Source of the DNA: an uncultured Rhodospirillales bacterium
Lineage (GTDB): Bacteria > Pseudomonadota > Alphaproteobacteria > Acetobacterales > Acetobacteraceae
NCBI GenBank assembly: GCA_903924855.1
Contig: CAIYCW010000040.1
Coordinates: 88,757-152,756 of the forward strand
Reading direction: 5' to 3'
DNA length: 64,000 nt
The translations under genes were made by a program, and so were the position numbers. The notes below the pieces were generated by a model, which was not told the DNA's origin, made no database searches, and saw nothing but the letters and a program-made list of their open reading frames with translations. Within the stretch, counting starts at the first letter, position 1; each line of letters begins with the position of its first letter. This document shows, in pieces, positions 25,324-34,379 of this stretch.

Positions 25324-26247
25324 TCAGTCCTTGCGATCGGATCTTGGGTCAAACGCGTGCTGCAGCCCATCGCCCAGGAAATTCACCGCAATCACGGTGA
25401 TGAAGATCAGCAGCCCGGGATAGACCGCAAGGGCCGGCGCCGTCGTCACCAGCTCCTGCGCGTTGTTGAGCATGTTGCCCCAGGAGGGCGTGGGCGGCAC
25501 CACGCCGAAGCCCAGAAAGCTCAGCACCGATTCCGCCAGGATCACCCGCCCCACCGTCAGCGTGAAGGAGACGATGATCGGCGTTGCGATGTTGGGCAGG
25601 ATATGGGTGCGCATCATGTAAAACGCCGAGGCCCCCGCCGCCCGCGCCGCGCGCACATAGTCGCGCTCGCGGATCTGCAGCGTGGCCGCGCGCACCAGCC
25701 GGGCGATGCTGGTCCAGTCAACGAGAGAGATGATCACCACGATGCGCCAGAACCCGGCCGCCCCGGAATGCGCGAATTCGCTGGAAAACCCGAGCTTGGT
25801 CAGATCCACCGCCCCCAGCACGATCAGCAGCGGCAGCAGCGGCAGCGCGATCATCCCATCGGTGAACCGCATCAGCGCCCCGTCCAGCCGCCCGCCGAAA
25901 TAGCCGGCGATCACGCCCACAGTCACGCCGATCACCCCGCCCAGCAGCGTTGCCAGCAGCCCCACCAGCAGCGAGATCTGCCCGCCGATCATCAGCCGCA
26001 GCAGCACATCGCGCCCCGCCTCATCCATGCCGAGCAGATGGGTGGCACTCGGCGGGTCGAAGCGCGCGAACAGATCCGTGGCATCCGGATCGATGCCGGT
26101 GATCGCCTGCAGCGGAAACGCCGCCAGCACGAACAGCACCAGCAGCCCCAGCACCAACAGGCTGACCATCCCGCCGCGATGCCCGCGCAACCGCCGCCAG
26201 CGCAGGCGCCACACGCCGATCGCCTGATCCTGCATCACCTCGCTCAC
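25324..26247 (-). CDS. Dipeptide/nickel-type ABC permease (DppC/OppC-like)
   Basis: 307-aa inner-membrane permease. N-terminal OppC-type block RLRWRRLRGHRGGMVSLLVLG with the first TM helix, then HLLGMDEAGRDVLLRLMIGGQISLLVGL, five more TM helices and the coupling motif YVRAARAAGASAFYMMRTHILPN. The GTG start overlaps the preceding permease stop (GTGA) and has GAGGA eight bases upstream. Partner of the DppB-like permease in a single transport channel. Confidence 0.92.
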   Translation of the reverse strand: MSEVMQDQAIGVWRLRWRRLRGHRGGMVSLLVLGLLVLFVLAAFPLQAITGIDPDATDLFARFDPPSATHLLGMDEAGRDVLLRLMIGGQISLLVGLLATLLGGVIGVTVGVIAGYFGGRLDGALMRFTDGMIALPLLPLLIVLGAVDLTKLGFSSEFAHSGAAGFWRIVVIISLVDWTSIARLVRAATLQIRERDYVRAARAAGASAFYMMRTHILPNIATPIIVSFTLTVGRVILAESVLSFLGFGVVPPTPSWGNMLNNAQELVTTAPALAVYPGLLIFITVIAVNFLGDGLQHAFDPRSDRKD

Positions 26248-27194
26248 AGCTTGATCCTCGGATCGAGCCAGGCATAGGCCAGATCCGCCGCCAGGTTGGA
26301 CAGCAGCGTGATCAACGTCGCGAACAGCAACCCCACCAGCGCCAGGTTGAAATCGTTGGACAAGATGGCGTCATAGATCATCTTGCCCATGCCGGGCTGG
26401 GCAAACATCGTCTCGGTCAGCAACGCCCCGCTGAACAGCGTGCCGAAGCTCAGCGCCATCACCGTCAGCACCGGGATCATCGCGTTGCGCAGCGCATGGA
26501 TCAGCACCACGCGCCCCTCGCCATTGCCCTTGGCGCGCGCGGTGCGGATGTGATCCATCCGCAACGTCTCGATCATGCTGGCGCGCACGAAGCGGGTGAA
26601 GCCGCCGGTGTTGGCCAAGGCCAGTGTCGCCACCGGCATGATCAGATGCCGCACCACATCCAGCAGGGACCCATCGCCCACCGTCTCCCGCCCGCTCGCC
26701 GGCAGCCAGTGCAGTTCCACGGCGAACACCAGGATCATCATCAAGGCCAGCCAGAACACCGGCACCGAAATGCCGGCAAAGGCTGCGAGGCTGATCAGGC
26801 TGTCCAGCCAGCCGCCCGGCCTGAGCGCCGAGACGATGCCAAGCCCCAGCGCCAGGATCACCGAGACCACAAAGCTGATCAGCATCAGCTTGCAGGTGGT
26901 CCAGAGTGCCGGCGCCAGCACCACCAGCACCGGCTGCGAATGGGTGCGCGAGAACCCCAGATCGCCCTGCAACGCCGCCAGCAGCCAATGCGCGTAGCGC
27001 AGCATCAGCGGCTGATCGAGCCCGTAGATCACCCGCAGCCGCGCCACCACTTCGGGCGAGGCACCGGGGTTGGAGGCGATCATCACATCCAGCGGATCGC
27101 CCGGCATCAGCCCGATCAGCCCGTAGATGACAAAGCTCATCACCAGCAGCACCAGCAGCGTCTGTCCCAGCCTGCGCAGGATGAAGCGTCGCAT
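26244..27194 (-). CDS. Dipeptide/nickel-type ABC permease (DppB/OppB-like)
   Basis: 316-aa permease. Starts with FILRRLGQTLLVLLVMSFVIYGLIGLMPGDP, the hallmark of DppB/OppB, and has the EAA-type loop DHIRTARAKGNGEGRVVLIHALRN before the last helices. Ends AWLDPRIKL, also typical. It is 1 bp after the OppF-like ATPase gene and overlaps the DppC-like gene by 4 bp, so the transporter is translated as a coupled unit. Confidence 0.92.
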   Translation of the reverse strand: MRRFILRRLGQTLLVLLVMSFVIYGLIGLMPGDPLDVMIASNPGASPEVVARLRVIYGLDQPLMLRYAHWLLAALQGDLGFSRTHSQPVLVVLAPALWTTCKLMLISFVVSVILALGLGIVSALRPGGWLDSLISLAAFAGISVPVFWLALMMILVFAVELHWLPASGRETVGDGSLLDVVRHLIMPVATLALANTGGFTRFVRASMIETLRMDHIRTARAKGNGEGRVVLIHALRNAMIPVLTVMALSFGTLFSGALLTETMFAQPGMGKMIYDAILSNDFNLALVGLLFATLITLLSNLAADLAYAWLDPRIKL

Positions 27195-27195
27195 G

Positions 27196-28161
27196 TCAGG
27201 CCTCCCCCCCGGTCAGTGGAAAATGGCAGGCGGCCAGATGCCCCTCCCCCACCGCGGCCAAAGCCGGCACCTCCGTCCTGCAGCGCGCCTCCGCCCGCGG
27301 ACAGCGCGTGTGGAACACGCAGCCCGGCGGCGGGTGCAGCGGGCTTGGCATCTCCCCGCTGATCGCCTGCGCCGGTAGCGCCCGGCTGCGGCCGATGCGC
27401 GGCACGGCGGCCAGCAGGGCGGCCGTGTAGGGATGCGCCGGCCCTGCAAACAGGTCGGCACGCGGTGCCACCTCCACCAGCCGGCCGAGATAGAGCACCG
27501 CAACCCGGCTCGCCAGATGGTTCACCACCGCCAGATCATGGCTGATGAACAGATAGGCCAGGCTCTCCCCGCGCGCAGCCGCCGCCTCCTGCAGATCCTG
27601 CATCAGGTTCAGCACCTGGGACTGGATCGACACATCCAGCGCGGACAGCGGCTCATCGGCCACGATCAGCCGCGGGCTTGGCGCCAAGGCGCGGGCGATG
27701 GCGATGCGCTGGCGTTGGCCGCCGGAGAATTCATGCGGATAGCGGTTCAGCGCATCGCGCGGCAGCCCGACCTGCGCCACCAGCTCCGCCGCCCGCGCCC
27801 GGCGCTGCGCCGCATCGCCGATGCGCTGGATCAGCAGCGGCTCCGCCACGATGTCAGACACCGGCATGCGCGGATCAAGCGCGCCGAACGGGTCCTGAAA
27901 CACGATCTGGATCTGCCGCCGCGCCGCCTTCCACCCCGCCTCATCCAGCGCCCTGCCATCAAACGCCAGCTGGCCGGAGCTGGGCTTCTGCAACCCCGCC
28001 ATGGTGAAGCCCAGCGTGGACTTGCCGCTGCCGCTTTCGCCCACCAGCGCCAGCGTCTCCCCCTCGGCGATCTCCAGCGAGACATGCTGCACCGCGCGCA
28101 CCACCCCGCTTTGGGTCGGGAAATGCACGCTCACATCCTGCAATTCGACCAACGCGCTCAT
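27196..28161 (-). CDS. Oligopeptide-type ABC ATPase (DppF/OppF-like)
   Basis: 321-aa cytoplasmic ATPase. Walker A GESGSGKST near residue 43, Q-loop FQDPFGALDPRM, signature FSGGQRQRIAIARALA, Walker B LIVADEPLSALDVS, H-loop FISHDLAVV. C-terminal oligopeptide domain with the Cys set CVFHTRCPRAEARC expected of Opp/Dpp ATPases. Overlaps the OppD-like gene by 4 bp. Confidence 0.93.
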   Translation of the reverse strand: MSALVELQDVSVHFPTQSGVVRAVQHVSLEIAEGETLALVGESGSGKSTLGFTMAGLQKPSSGQLAFDGRALDEAGWKAARRQIQIVFQDPFGALDPRMPVSDIVAEPLLIQRIGDAAQRRARAAELVAQVGLPRDALNRYPHEFSGGQRQRIAIARALAPSPRLIVADEPLSALDVSIQSQVLNLMQDLQEAAAARGESLAYLFISHDLAVVNHLASRVAVLYLGRLVEVAPRADLFAGPAHPYTAALLAAVPRIGRSRALPAQAISGEMPSPLHPPPGCVFHTRCPRAEARCRTEVPALAAVGEGHLAACHFPLTGGEA

Positions 28162-29114
28162 GACTTGAAACACGCCACGTCATGCCCCTCCGCCGCCACG
28201 TGCAGCTCCGGCTCAGCGCTGCGGCAGGACGGCTCGGCGATCGGGCAGCGATCGGCAAACCGGCAGCCGGTGACGTGATCCAGATTGGGCACGCCGCCCC
28301 TGATCACCGGCAGCCGCGCCACCCGCCGCTCCGGGTCCGGCAATGTGGCGATAAGCCCCTGCGTGTAGGGATGGCGCGGATGGGCGAACAGGGTCGCGGC
28401 CGGCGCGCGCTCCACCACCCGGCCCGCATACATCACCACAATGTCGTGCGCGAGCTCGCTCACCACTGCGAGGTTGTGGCTGATGAACTGGATCGCCATG
28501 CCGGTGCGCGCCTGCAGCTCGCGCATCAGATCCAGGATCTGCGCCTGGATCGTCACATCCAGCGCCGTCGTCGGCTCATCGGCCACCAGCAGCCCCGGCT
28601 CACCCGCCAGCGCCATGGCGATCATCGCGCGCTGGCGCATGCCGCCGGACATCTGATGCGGATAGTTGCGCGCCCGATCGCGCGGGCTTGCAATCCCCAC
28701 CGCCTCCAGCAGCCTCACCGCCTCCGCCTCCGCCGCCTCCCAGGAGGCGCCCTTGTGCAGCACCATGATCTCGGCGATCTGCGTGCCCACCCGCATCACC
28801 GGGTTCAGCGCCGTCATCGGCTCCTGAAAGATCATCGCCACCCTGCGCCCGCGCATCCCGCGCCACGCAGCGCGGGACTGGCCGATCAGCTCCTCGCCCC
28901 CCAGGCGGATGCTGCCTGCAACCTCTCCCGGCGCCGGCACCAGCCCCAGCAGCGACAAGGCCGTCATCGACTTGCCGCAGCCCGACTCCCCCACAACACC
29001 CAGGGTGCGGCCAGGTTCGATCCGATACGCCACCCTGTCCACCACGGCACGCTGGCCGAAGCGCACCACCAGATCGGACACCTCCAGAGAGGGCGCGCTC
29101 ACTCGCCCCGCCAT
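28158..29114 (-). CDS. Oligopeptide-type ABC ATPase (DppD/OppD-like)
   Basis: 318-aa ATPase, partner of the OppF-like subunit. Walker [11 protein letters not shown]-loop [12 protein letters not shown], signature [16 protein letters not shown], Walker [16 protein letters not shown]-loop FISHNLAVV; the C-terminus has the Cys-bearing [14 protein letters not shown] segment. The ATG at 29114 has GGAG at good spacing; a GTG four codons upstream is a weaker choice. It overlaps the end of the second binding-protein gene by 16 bp. Confidence 0.93.
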   Translation of the reverse strand: MAGRVSAPSLEVSDLVVRFGQRAVVDRVAYRIEPGRTLGVVGESGCGKSMTALSLLGLVPAPGEVAGSIRLGGEELIGQSRAAWRGMRGRRVAMIFQEPMTALNPVMRVGTQIAEIMVLHKGASWEAAEAEAVRLLEAVGIASPRDRARNYPHQMSGGMRQRAMIAMALAGEPGLLVADEPTTALDVTIQAQILDLMRELQARTGMAIQFISHNLAVVSELAHDIVVMYAGRVVERAPAATLFAHPRHPYTQGLIATLPDPERRVARLPVIRGGVPNLDHVTGCRFADRCPIAEPSCRSAEPELHVAAEGHDVACFKS

Positions 29115-30784
29115 TGCTCGCTCCACAGCACCGCGTAGTCATTGTGCCCGGTCGGCACCAGGCCGTGCAGCCATTTCGGGATGGCATGCACCTCGACGCG
29201 GAAGAACAGCGGCAGCGCCGGCAGTTCCTCGGCGTAGATATGCTGCATCTCATCCCAGGCGGTCTGCCGCAGCTGCGCATCCAGCTCGGTCTCCACCACC
29301 TTGATGTCCTGATCGATCGTGTCGTTGCGCCACCCCGCATAGTTGGTACCGGAGTAGTTGTTCTCCTCGGAGGGGATCTGGTCGCTGCCCATAATCTGGC
29401 GCGGGCTGCCGGTCACGTTGAACAGCCAGGAATACAGCACCGCCCCCTGAAAGCTGCGCTGCTTCAACGTCTCGCCGAACAAGGCCCGCGGCAGCTCGTT
29501 GTGGATCACCGACTCGACACAGACCTGCTTCCACTCGCTCTGGATCACCTGCTGCAGCAATTCGCGCATCTTGTTGCCGGCCGTCACCGCAAACGGGATC
29601 GACAGGCGCTGCCCCTCCTCGTTCACACAGATCCCATCCGACCCCGGCTTCCAGCCCATCTCCGCCAGCAGCGCGCGGCTCGCCTGCGGGTCGAACGCGT
29701 AATGCGCCACCTGGTCGCTGTGCTCCGGCTTCAGCGGGCTCACCCAGCTATCGGCGATGACAAACTTGCCGTCGAACATCCGGTCCACCATCGCCTTGCG
29801 GTCAATGGCCAGCAGCAGCGCGCGGCGCATCCGCACGTCACTCAGGATCGGATTGTCGAGCTGCAGATCAATATGGTCATAGGTCAGCGCCGGCTTGAAC
29901 ACATAGTCGAACCGGTTGGGCTGGGTGCGCGCCAGTGTCAGCGCCTGATCGACCGACAGCCCCATCCCCTCCCCCGGCGTCATGTCGACATCGCCGGCTT
30001 GCAGCGTGGCCAGCAGGGCGGCCGTGTTCTCCACCGCGCGCAGCACGATGCGCTTCAGATGCGGCGGCTCACCCGCCCAGTACGGGTTGGGCTCCAGCAC
30101 CACCGTGTTGCCATCGCGGATCTGGATCGGCAGGTATGGCCCGTTCCACAGCCCGGGCGTGGTGGGGGCGGTGTTGTAGAGGCTCTGGCGCAGATATTCA
30201 CCAGGTCCCCCCGCCTTGGCATAGATCTGCCCCTCCAGATGCTCCGGCAGCAGCGTGTCCAGCTGGTCATAGGTGCTGCTCACCTCGTCCAGATGCAGAA
30301 CCGCGGTCTGATCGTCGATCACCTCGACAGATTCGACCTTCCCCCAGCTGCGGGTGTTGGCGAAGCCGGATTTCGGATCGCGCCCCACCATGGCGGTGAA
30401 CGCGATGTCGCGCGCGGTCACCGGCGCGCCGTCACCCCATTTCAGATCGGGGCGCAGATGCCAGGTGATCGCCATGCCCGGCAGCCCCGGCGGGCGCTCC
30501 TCGATGCGCACGTCATCGGTGTCCAGCACCGGAAGCGTGGTGCACATCAGGCAGGTGTTGTGCCAGCCGACATCGAACGCCGTGACCGGGCGCAGCGCGA
30601 ACCCCTCGAGATAGGACTTCACCGCCTCCGGATCGGAGTCCGGATGAAATTGCGACGGGAACGACGACAGGCCGATGGTGAGCTGATCATGCGGGCCTGA
30701 GGGCGGCCCGGCATGGCTCGGCCCCGACCACAGGCAAAGCGCCATGATCGGGGCCGCCAGCCTCACCGCGAAGGGAGGCCTCAT
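29099..30784 (-). CDS. ABC substrate-binding protein family 5, second paralogue
   Basis: 561-aa periplasmic binding protein (DppA/OppA class). Signal peptide residues ~1-25 (RLAAPIMALCLWSGPSHA). Typical family-5 blocks: LRPDLKWGDGAPVTARDIAFTA, DVRMRRALLLAIDRKAMVDRMF and the late RVEVHAIPKWLHGLVPTGHNDY. Clearly paralogous to the upstream binding protein; both carry the unusual NTCLMCTTLP/LSCLLCTTLP pair of Cys. ATGA overlap with the preceding gene. Two binding proteins feeding one permease pair suggests two related substrates. Confidence 0.9.
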   Translation of the reverse strand: MRPPFAVRLAAPIMALCLWSGPSHAGPPSGPHDQLTIGLSSFPSQFHPDSDPEAVKSYLEGFALRPVTAFDVGWHNTCLMCTTLPVLDTDDVRIEERPPGLPGMAITWHLRPDLKWGDGAPVTARDIAFTAMVGRDPKSGFANTRSWGKVESVEVIDDQTAVLHLDEVSSTYDQLDTLLPEHLEGQIYAKAGGPGEYLRQSLYNTAPTTPGLWNGPYLPIQIRDGNTVVLEPNPYWAGEPPHLKRIVLRAVENTAALLATLQAGDVDMTPGEGMGLSVDQALTLARTQPNRFDYVFKPALTYDHIDLQLDNPILSDVRMRRALLLAIDRKAMVDRMFDGKFVIADSWVSPLKPEHSDQVAHYAFDPQASRALLAEMGWKPGSDGICVNEEGQRLSIPFAVTAGNKMRELLQQVIQSEWKQVCVESVIHNELPRALFGETLKQRSFQGAVLYSWLFNVTGSPRQIMGSDQIPSEENNYSGTNYAGWRNDTIDQDIKVVETELDAQLRQTAWDEMQHIYAEELPALPLFFRVEVHAIPKWLHGLVPTGHNDYAVLWSEQWRGE

Positions 30785-32436
30785 TCGGCGCGCCAGTTCT
30801 CCGCCCAGAGCGGGCTGTAATCGCCATGGCCGGTGGGGGTGAAACCCTTCAGCCATTTCGGCACCACATAGGGTTCGGCGCGGAAGAACAGCGGCAGCAC
30901 GCGCACCTGCTCGGCGTAGATCCCCTGCATCTCGGCCCAGATCGCCTTCTGCTTCGCCGGGTCAAGCTCCTGTTCCGCCTGGATGATCAGTCCATCCATC
31001 TTCGGATCGTTGAGGCCGATATAGTTGGCGCCACCATAGTTGTTGGCGGCCGTTGGGATCTGATCGCTGAACTGCGTCTTGCGCGGGCTTTCCCCCACAG
31101 CGCTCGACCAGCCATACATCACCATGCCGGTGAAGGTCCGCTTCTTGGTGGTCTCGCCGAACAGCGTGCGGGCCGGCTCGTTCTTGATGGCGATGTCGAC
31201 GCAGGATGCCTTCCACTGGCTCTGCAGCACCGCCTCCACCAGTTCGCGCAGCTTGTTGCCGGCGGTGGTGGCGATCTCGAAGGCCAGCCTGTCGCCCTTG
31301 TCGTTGCGGCAGATGCCATCAGCCCCCGGCTTCCAGCCCGCCTCGGCCAGCAGCTTCTTCGCACCGGCCGGATCATATTTCACCGCGGGCACCCCGGCTG
31401 CGAAATTCGCATCCAGCGGGTTCACCCAGGTCGCCGCCACCGGCTGCTTGCCGGCGAACAGCTTGGAGACCAGCGTGTCGCGATCGATCGCCATCAGCAG
31501 CGCCCGGCGCACCCGCACATCCTGCAGAAACGGGTTCTCGATCTTGAGGTCGATATGCTCGTAGGTCAGGCTCGGCTTGTAGATATAGGCGAACTTGTCC
31601 GGCGCCTTCTGCTGCAGGGCGATCACCTGATCGATGGTCAGCGCCGGCGCATCGCCGGGGGCCAGGTCGATATCGCCCGATTCCAGATTGGCCTGCAAAG
31701 CCGCGGTGTTCTCGATGGTCTTGATCACCACGCGCTTGAAAGAGGGCTTCGTGCCGGACCAGTACGGGTTGGGCTCCAGCACAATCTGGGCGCCCGAATC
31801 ATAGCCGGTCACCATATAGGGGCCGTTATACAGCCCCGCCGTGGCAGGCGCGCGGTTGTAAAGGGTGGCCTTCAGGTAATCGCCCGCCTCCTTGCCTTCC
31901 GCCGCCTTCGCCTCCAGGTGCTCCGGCAGCAGCTGATCCCACTGGTTGTAGGCCACGATCACCCGATCCAGATGCAGCACGGCGGTGTGCTCATCGATCA
32001 CATCGATGCTTTTCGCGCGATCCCAGGGATTGTTGTTGCTGAAGCCGGATTTCGGATCGGAGCCCAGCTTCCAGGTGAACAGCAGGTCCTTGGTCGTCAC
32101 CGGCACACCGTCCGACCATTTCAGGTCGGGCTTGAGCGTGAACGTCACCGCAAGGCCCTGCTTGCCGTCCTTGGTGGTCTCGAACTTGGCGCCGCCGTTT
32201 TCAATCGTCGGCAGCGTGGTGCAGAGCAGGCAGGAGAGTTTCCAATCCTTGTCGAACGCCGTCATCGGCCGGATTGCGAAATCGAGCACATAGCTCTTGA
32301 TCACCGTCGGATCGATGTTGGGGTTCAGGCTGGGGGCGAACTGGGACACGCCGATCACCAGATCGTCCTTGGCGAGGGCCGGGCTTGCCAGCCCCATCAG
32401 CAGGCTCAGCCCCATGATCGTTGCACGAACTGACAT
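30781..32436 (-). CDS. ABC substrate-binding protein family 5, first paralogue
   Basis: 551-aa periplasmic binding protein, first gene of the seven-gene operon. Signal peptide residues ~1-22 (IMGLSLLMGLASPALA). Blocks LKPDLKWSDGVPVTTKDLLFTWKLG, DVRVRRALLMAIDRDTLVSKLF and FRAEPYVVPKWLKGFTPTGHGDY parallel the next gene. AGGGGA precedes the ATG at 32436. Divergent from an isocitrate-lyase-family gene across 74 bp. Ligand not known; related clusters with flavin monooxygenases import aminopolycarboxylates such as EDTA, but that is only analogy. Confidence 0.9.
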   Translation of the reverse strand: MSVRATIMGLSLLMGLASPALAKDDLVIGVSQFAPSLNPNIDPTVIKSYVLDFAIRPMTAFDKDWKLSCLLCTTLPTIENGGAKFETTKDGKQGLAVTFTLKPDLKWSDGVPVTTKDLLFTWKLGSDPKSGFSNNNPWDRAKSIDVIDEHTAVLHLDRVIVAYNQWDQLLPEHLEAKAAEGKEAGDYLKATLYNRAPATAGLYNGPYMVTGYDSGAQIVLEPNPYWSGTKPSFKRVVIKTIENTAALQANLESGDIDLAPGDAPALTIDQVIALQQKAPDKFAYIYKPSLTYEHIDLKIENPFLQDVRVRRALLMAIDRDTLVSKLFAGKQPVAATWVNPLDANFAAGVPAVKYDPAGAKKLLAEAGWKPGADGICRNDKGDRLAFEIATTAGNKLRELVEAVLQSQWKASCVDIAIKNEPARTLFGETTKKRTFTGMVMYGWSSAVGESPRKTQFSDQIPTAANNYGGANYIGLNDPKMDGLIIQAEQELDPAKQKAIWAEMQGIYAEQVRVLPLFFRAEPYVVPKWLKGFTPTGHGDYSPLWAENWRAE

Positions 32437-32466
32437 CGTTACGTCCCCTGCTGACTTGCGCCTGCA

Positions 32467-32483
32467 TGAAAACGTGTGTTTCA
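32467..32483. promoter_or_regulatory. Candidate operator dyad in a divergent promoter
   Basis: TGAAAACGTGTGTTTCA is a short imperfect dyad (TGAAA...TTTCA) in the 74-bp gap between the divergent binding-protein operon and the isocitrate-lyase-family gene. The size and centre resemble repressor operators. No regulator gene is adjacent. Confidence 0.3.
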
Positions 32484-32510
32484 CCCGGGTGTCAACGAGG
32501 GGACCAACCG

Positions 32511-33335
32511 ATGTTCACCGCTTCGCGTACCGCCTTGCGCCAGCTGCTGGCAGGTGATGGCTGCATCGCCCCCGCCTCGGTGTTCGACCCGATCTCGGCG
32601 CGCATCGCGGAGCAGCTGGGCTATCCCTGCCTGATGCTGGCCGGCTCCACCGCCTCGCTCGCCATCCTTGGCGCACCGGACATCGTGGCGATCACCCTCA
32701 CCGAATTCGCCGATCTCGCCACCCGCATCACCAGGGCGAGCCGCGTGCCGCTGCTGGTCGATGCCGATGCCGGCTACGGCAACGCCGCCAATGCAATGCG
32801 CACCGCCATCGAGCTGTGCCGCGCCGGTGTCTCGGGCATGACGCTGGAGGACACCGACCTGCCCAACCCTCACGGCGCCACCGCGCCGCGCCTGATCAGC
32901 CGCGCCGAGGGGGAGGCCAAGCTGCGTGCGGCACTCCACGCGAGGCCCGACCCCGACATGGTCATCGTCGGCCGCACCTCGGCCGTCTCGATCGACGGGC
33001 TGGACGAGGCGATCGCCCGTGTTGCGCTGTATGACGCGGCCGGCGTCGATGCGTTGTTCTTCAACGGGGTGGACACGGTCGAGCAGCTGCAGGCGTTGCG
33101 CGCGGCCACCAGGCTTCCCTTCATCCTGGGCGGCACCAAGCTCACAGACCGGTCCGTGCTGGCCGCGCACGGCGTGCGCATCGCGCTGCGCGGGCATCAG
33201 CCGATCATGGCCGCCATTGCGGCCGTCGAGGCCACGATGCTCGCCCTGCGCGACGGCACCCCCCTGCCCCCGCTCGCCAGCGCCGCCCTGCTCCAGCGCA
33301 CAACGTCCGGCTTCGAACCACCCCAAAACGGATGA
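32511..33335 (+). CDS. Isocitrate lyase/PEP mutase-family protein, oxaloacetate decarboxylase-like
   Basis: 274-aa Mg-dependent alpha/beta barrel enzyme of the PEP mutase/isocitrate lyase superfamily. Seen: ASVFDPISARIAEQLGYPCLML (substrate-loop region), LVDADAGYGNAANAM with the metal-binding Asp cluster, GMTLEDTDLP, and GRTSAVSIDGLDEAI. It lacks the KKCGH motif of isocitrate lyases; the pattern is close to PA4872-type oxaloacetate decarboxylases. The role could be oxaloacetate decarboxylation or cleavage of a related 2-hydroxy/2-keto dicarboxylate. Divergent from the Dpp/Opp-like operon. Confidence 0.82.
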   Translation: MFTASRTALRQLLAGDGCIAPASVFDPISARIAEQLGYPCLMLAGSTASLAILGAPDIVAITLTEFADLATRITRASRVPLLVDADAGYGNAANAMRTAIELCRAGVSGMTLEDTDLPNPHGATAPRLISRAEGEAKLRAALHARPDPDMVIVGRTSAVSIDGLDEAIARVALYDAAGVDALFFNGVDTVEQLQALRAATRLPFILGGTKLTDRSVLAAHGVRIALRGHQPIMAAIAAVEATMLALRDGTPLPPLASAALLQRTTSGFEPPQNG

Positions 33336-33369
33336 AAGTTTTTTTGCTTCTTTTTTTCAAAAAAAGAAG
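33331..33369 (-). repeat. AT-rich hairpin element, copy 4
   Basis: In reverse orientation: GAAAGTTTTTTTGC leads into CTTCTTTTTT, loop TCA, AAAAAAGAAG (stem 33347-33369). It lies between the convergent isocitrate-lyase-family gene and the TauE-like gene and probably ends one or both transcripts. Confidence 0.7.
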
Positions 33370-33374
33370 CCTTT

Positions 33375-34127
33375 TCAATGCCAGGCCAGCGCCACGCCCA
33401 AGCCGACCAGCCCCACAAAAAAGATCCGCCGAAACAGCAAAGCCGAGATCCGCCGGCGCGCATAGCTGCCGATCTGCATGCCGATCAAAGCCGGGATCAC
33501 CGCGGCGGCGGAGGCGATCAGCAGTGCTCGGTCATATTGCCCGCTGCCCAGCAGATCGACGCCAAGGCTGAGGGAGGAGACGGTGAAGGACAGCCCCATC
33601 GCCTGCACCATGTCGTCCCGGTCCAGCCCGTCCAACCCGGCCACGTAGGGCACCACCGGCATCATCGAAAGCCCGGTCGCGGTGGTGACGATCCCGGTGG
33701 CCACCCCCGCCAACGGCCCGAGCCACATCTCCCAGCCCGGCGGCACGCGCAGCCTGCGCGCCACCAGGCCGAACAGCCCGTAGCCGGCCAGCACCAGGCC
33801 CAGCCACAGCCGGATCTGCCCCACATTGCCACCGCCGAGCGCGCCCGAGCCCAGATAGCTGCCCGCCACAATGCCGATCAGCATCGGCCACAGCCGCAGC
33901 AATATGCGCCGCAGCCCGCCGCCATCGGACAACTGCCACAGATTTGTCACGCTCGACGGCACCACCAGAATGGCCGCGGCCCGCACCGGCGCCATCATCA
34001 GCCCCAGCAATCCCACGCCCACGGCCGGCAAACCAAGCCCCAGCATGCCCTTGATAAAGCCCGCCACCAGCAAAACCAGAACCGGGATCAGCAAATCAAA
34101 CGGCCGGGCCGCGACAACACTTAACAC
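33375..34127 (-). CDS. TauE/SafE-family membrane permease
   Basis: 250-aa inner-membrane protein with about seven to eight hydrophobic segments. The start block LLIPVLVLLVAGFIKGMLGLGLPAVGVGLL and the second-repeat TGIVTTATGLSMMPVVPYVAGLDGL are typical of the TauE/SafE anion-exporter family (sulfite/sulfoacetate and related organic anions). The best start is the GTG at 34127 with GGAG upstream; the TTG 24 codons earlier gives a polar, unlikely extension. A single gene, convergent with its right-hand neighbour. Confidence 0.85.
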   Translation of the reverse strand: MLSVVAARPFDLLIPVLVLLVAGFIKGMLGLGLPAVGVGLLGLMMAPVRAAAILVVPSSVTNLWQLSDGGGLRRILLRLWPMLIGIVAGSYLGSGALGGGNVGQIRLWLGLVLAGYGLFGLVARRLRVPPGWEMWLGPLAGVATGIVTTATGLSMMPVVPYVAGLDGLDRDDMVQAMGLSFTVSSLSLGVDLLGSGQYDRALLIASAAAVIPALIGMQIGSYARRRISALLFRRIFFVGLVGLGVALAWH

Positions 34128-34379
34128 GCGGCGACTCCGTCGGTGATCTGCATTTCTGCCGCCAGAATTAAACAGTTTTTCACGGCTGCCATCAAACAAT
34201 GGCCGAACTGCGACGCCACCATGCCATGCTAGATACGAATATCGGAGGATTGTTGCACCTGGCAGCCAGGCCCAGCCTTGCTCTTGGCGCAGTCTTGTGG
34301 ATCATGGCGACGCAACCCAGATTGACGTTCCATTGGATTGACATCTGGATGCCAGCCCGAACCGAAAGCGAAGCCGTCC

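Noticed and set aside
32511-33335. Assignment as isocitrate lyase or methylisocitrate lyase
   Set aside because: The KKCGH-type catalytic motif is missing; only the superfamily and the oxaloacetate-decarboxylase-like pattern are supported.
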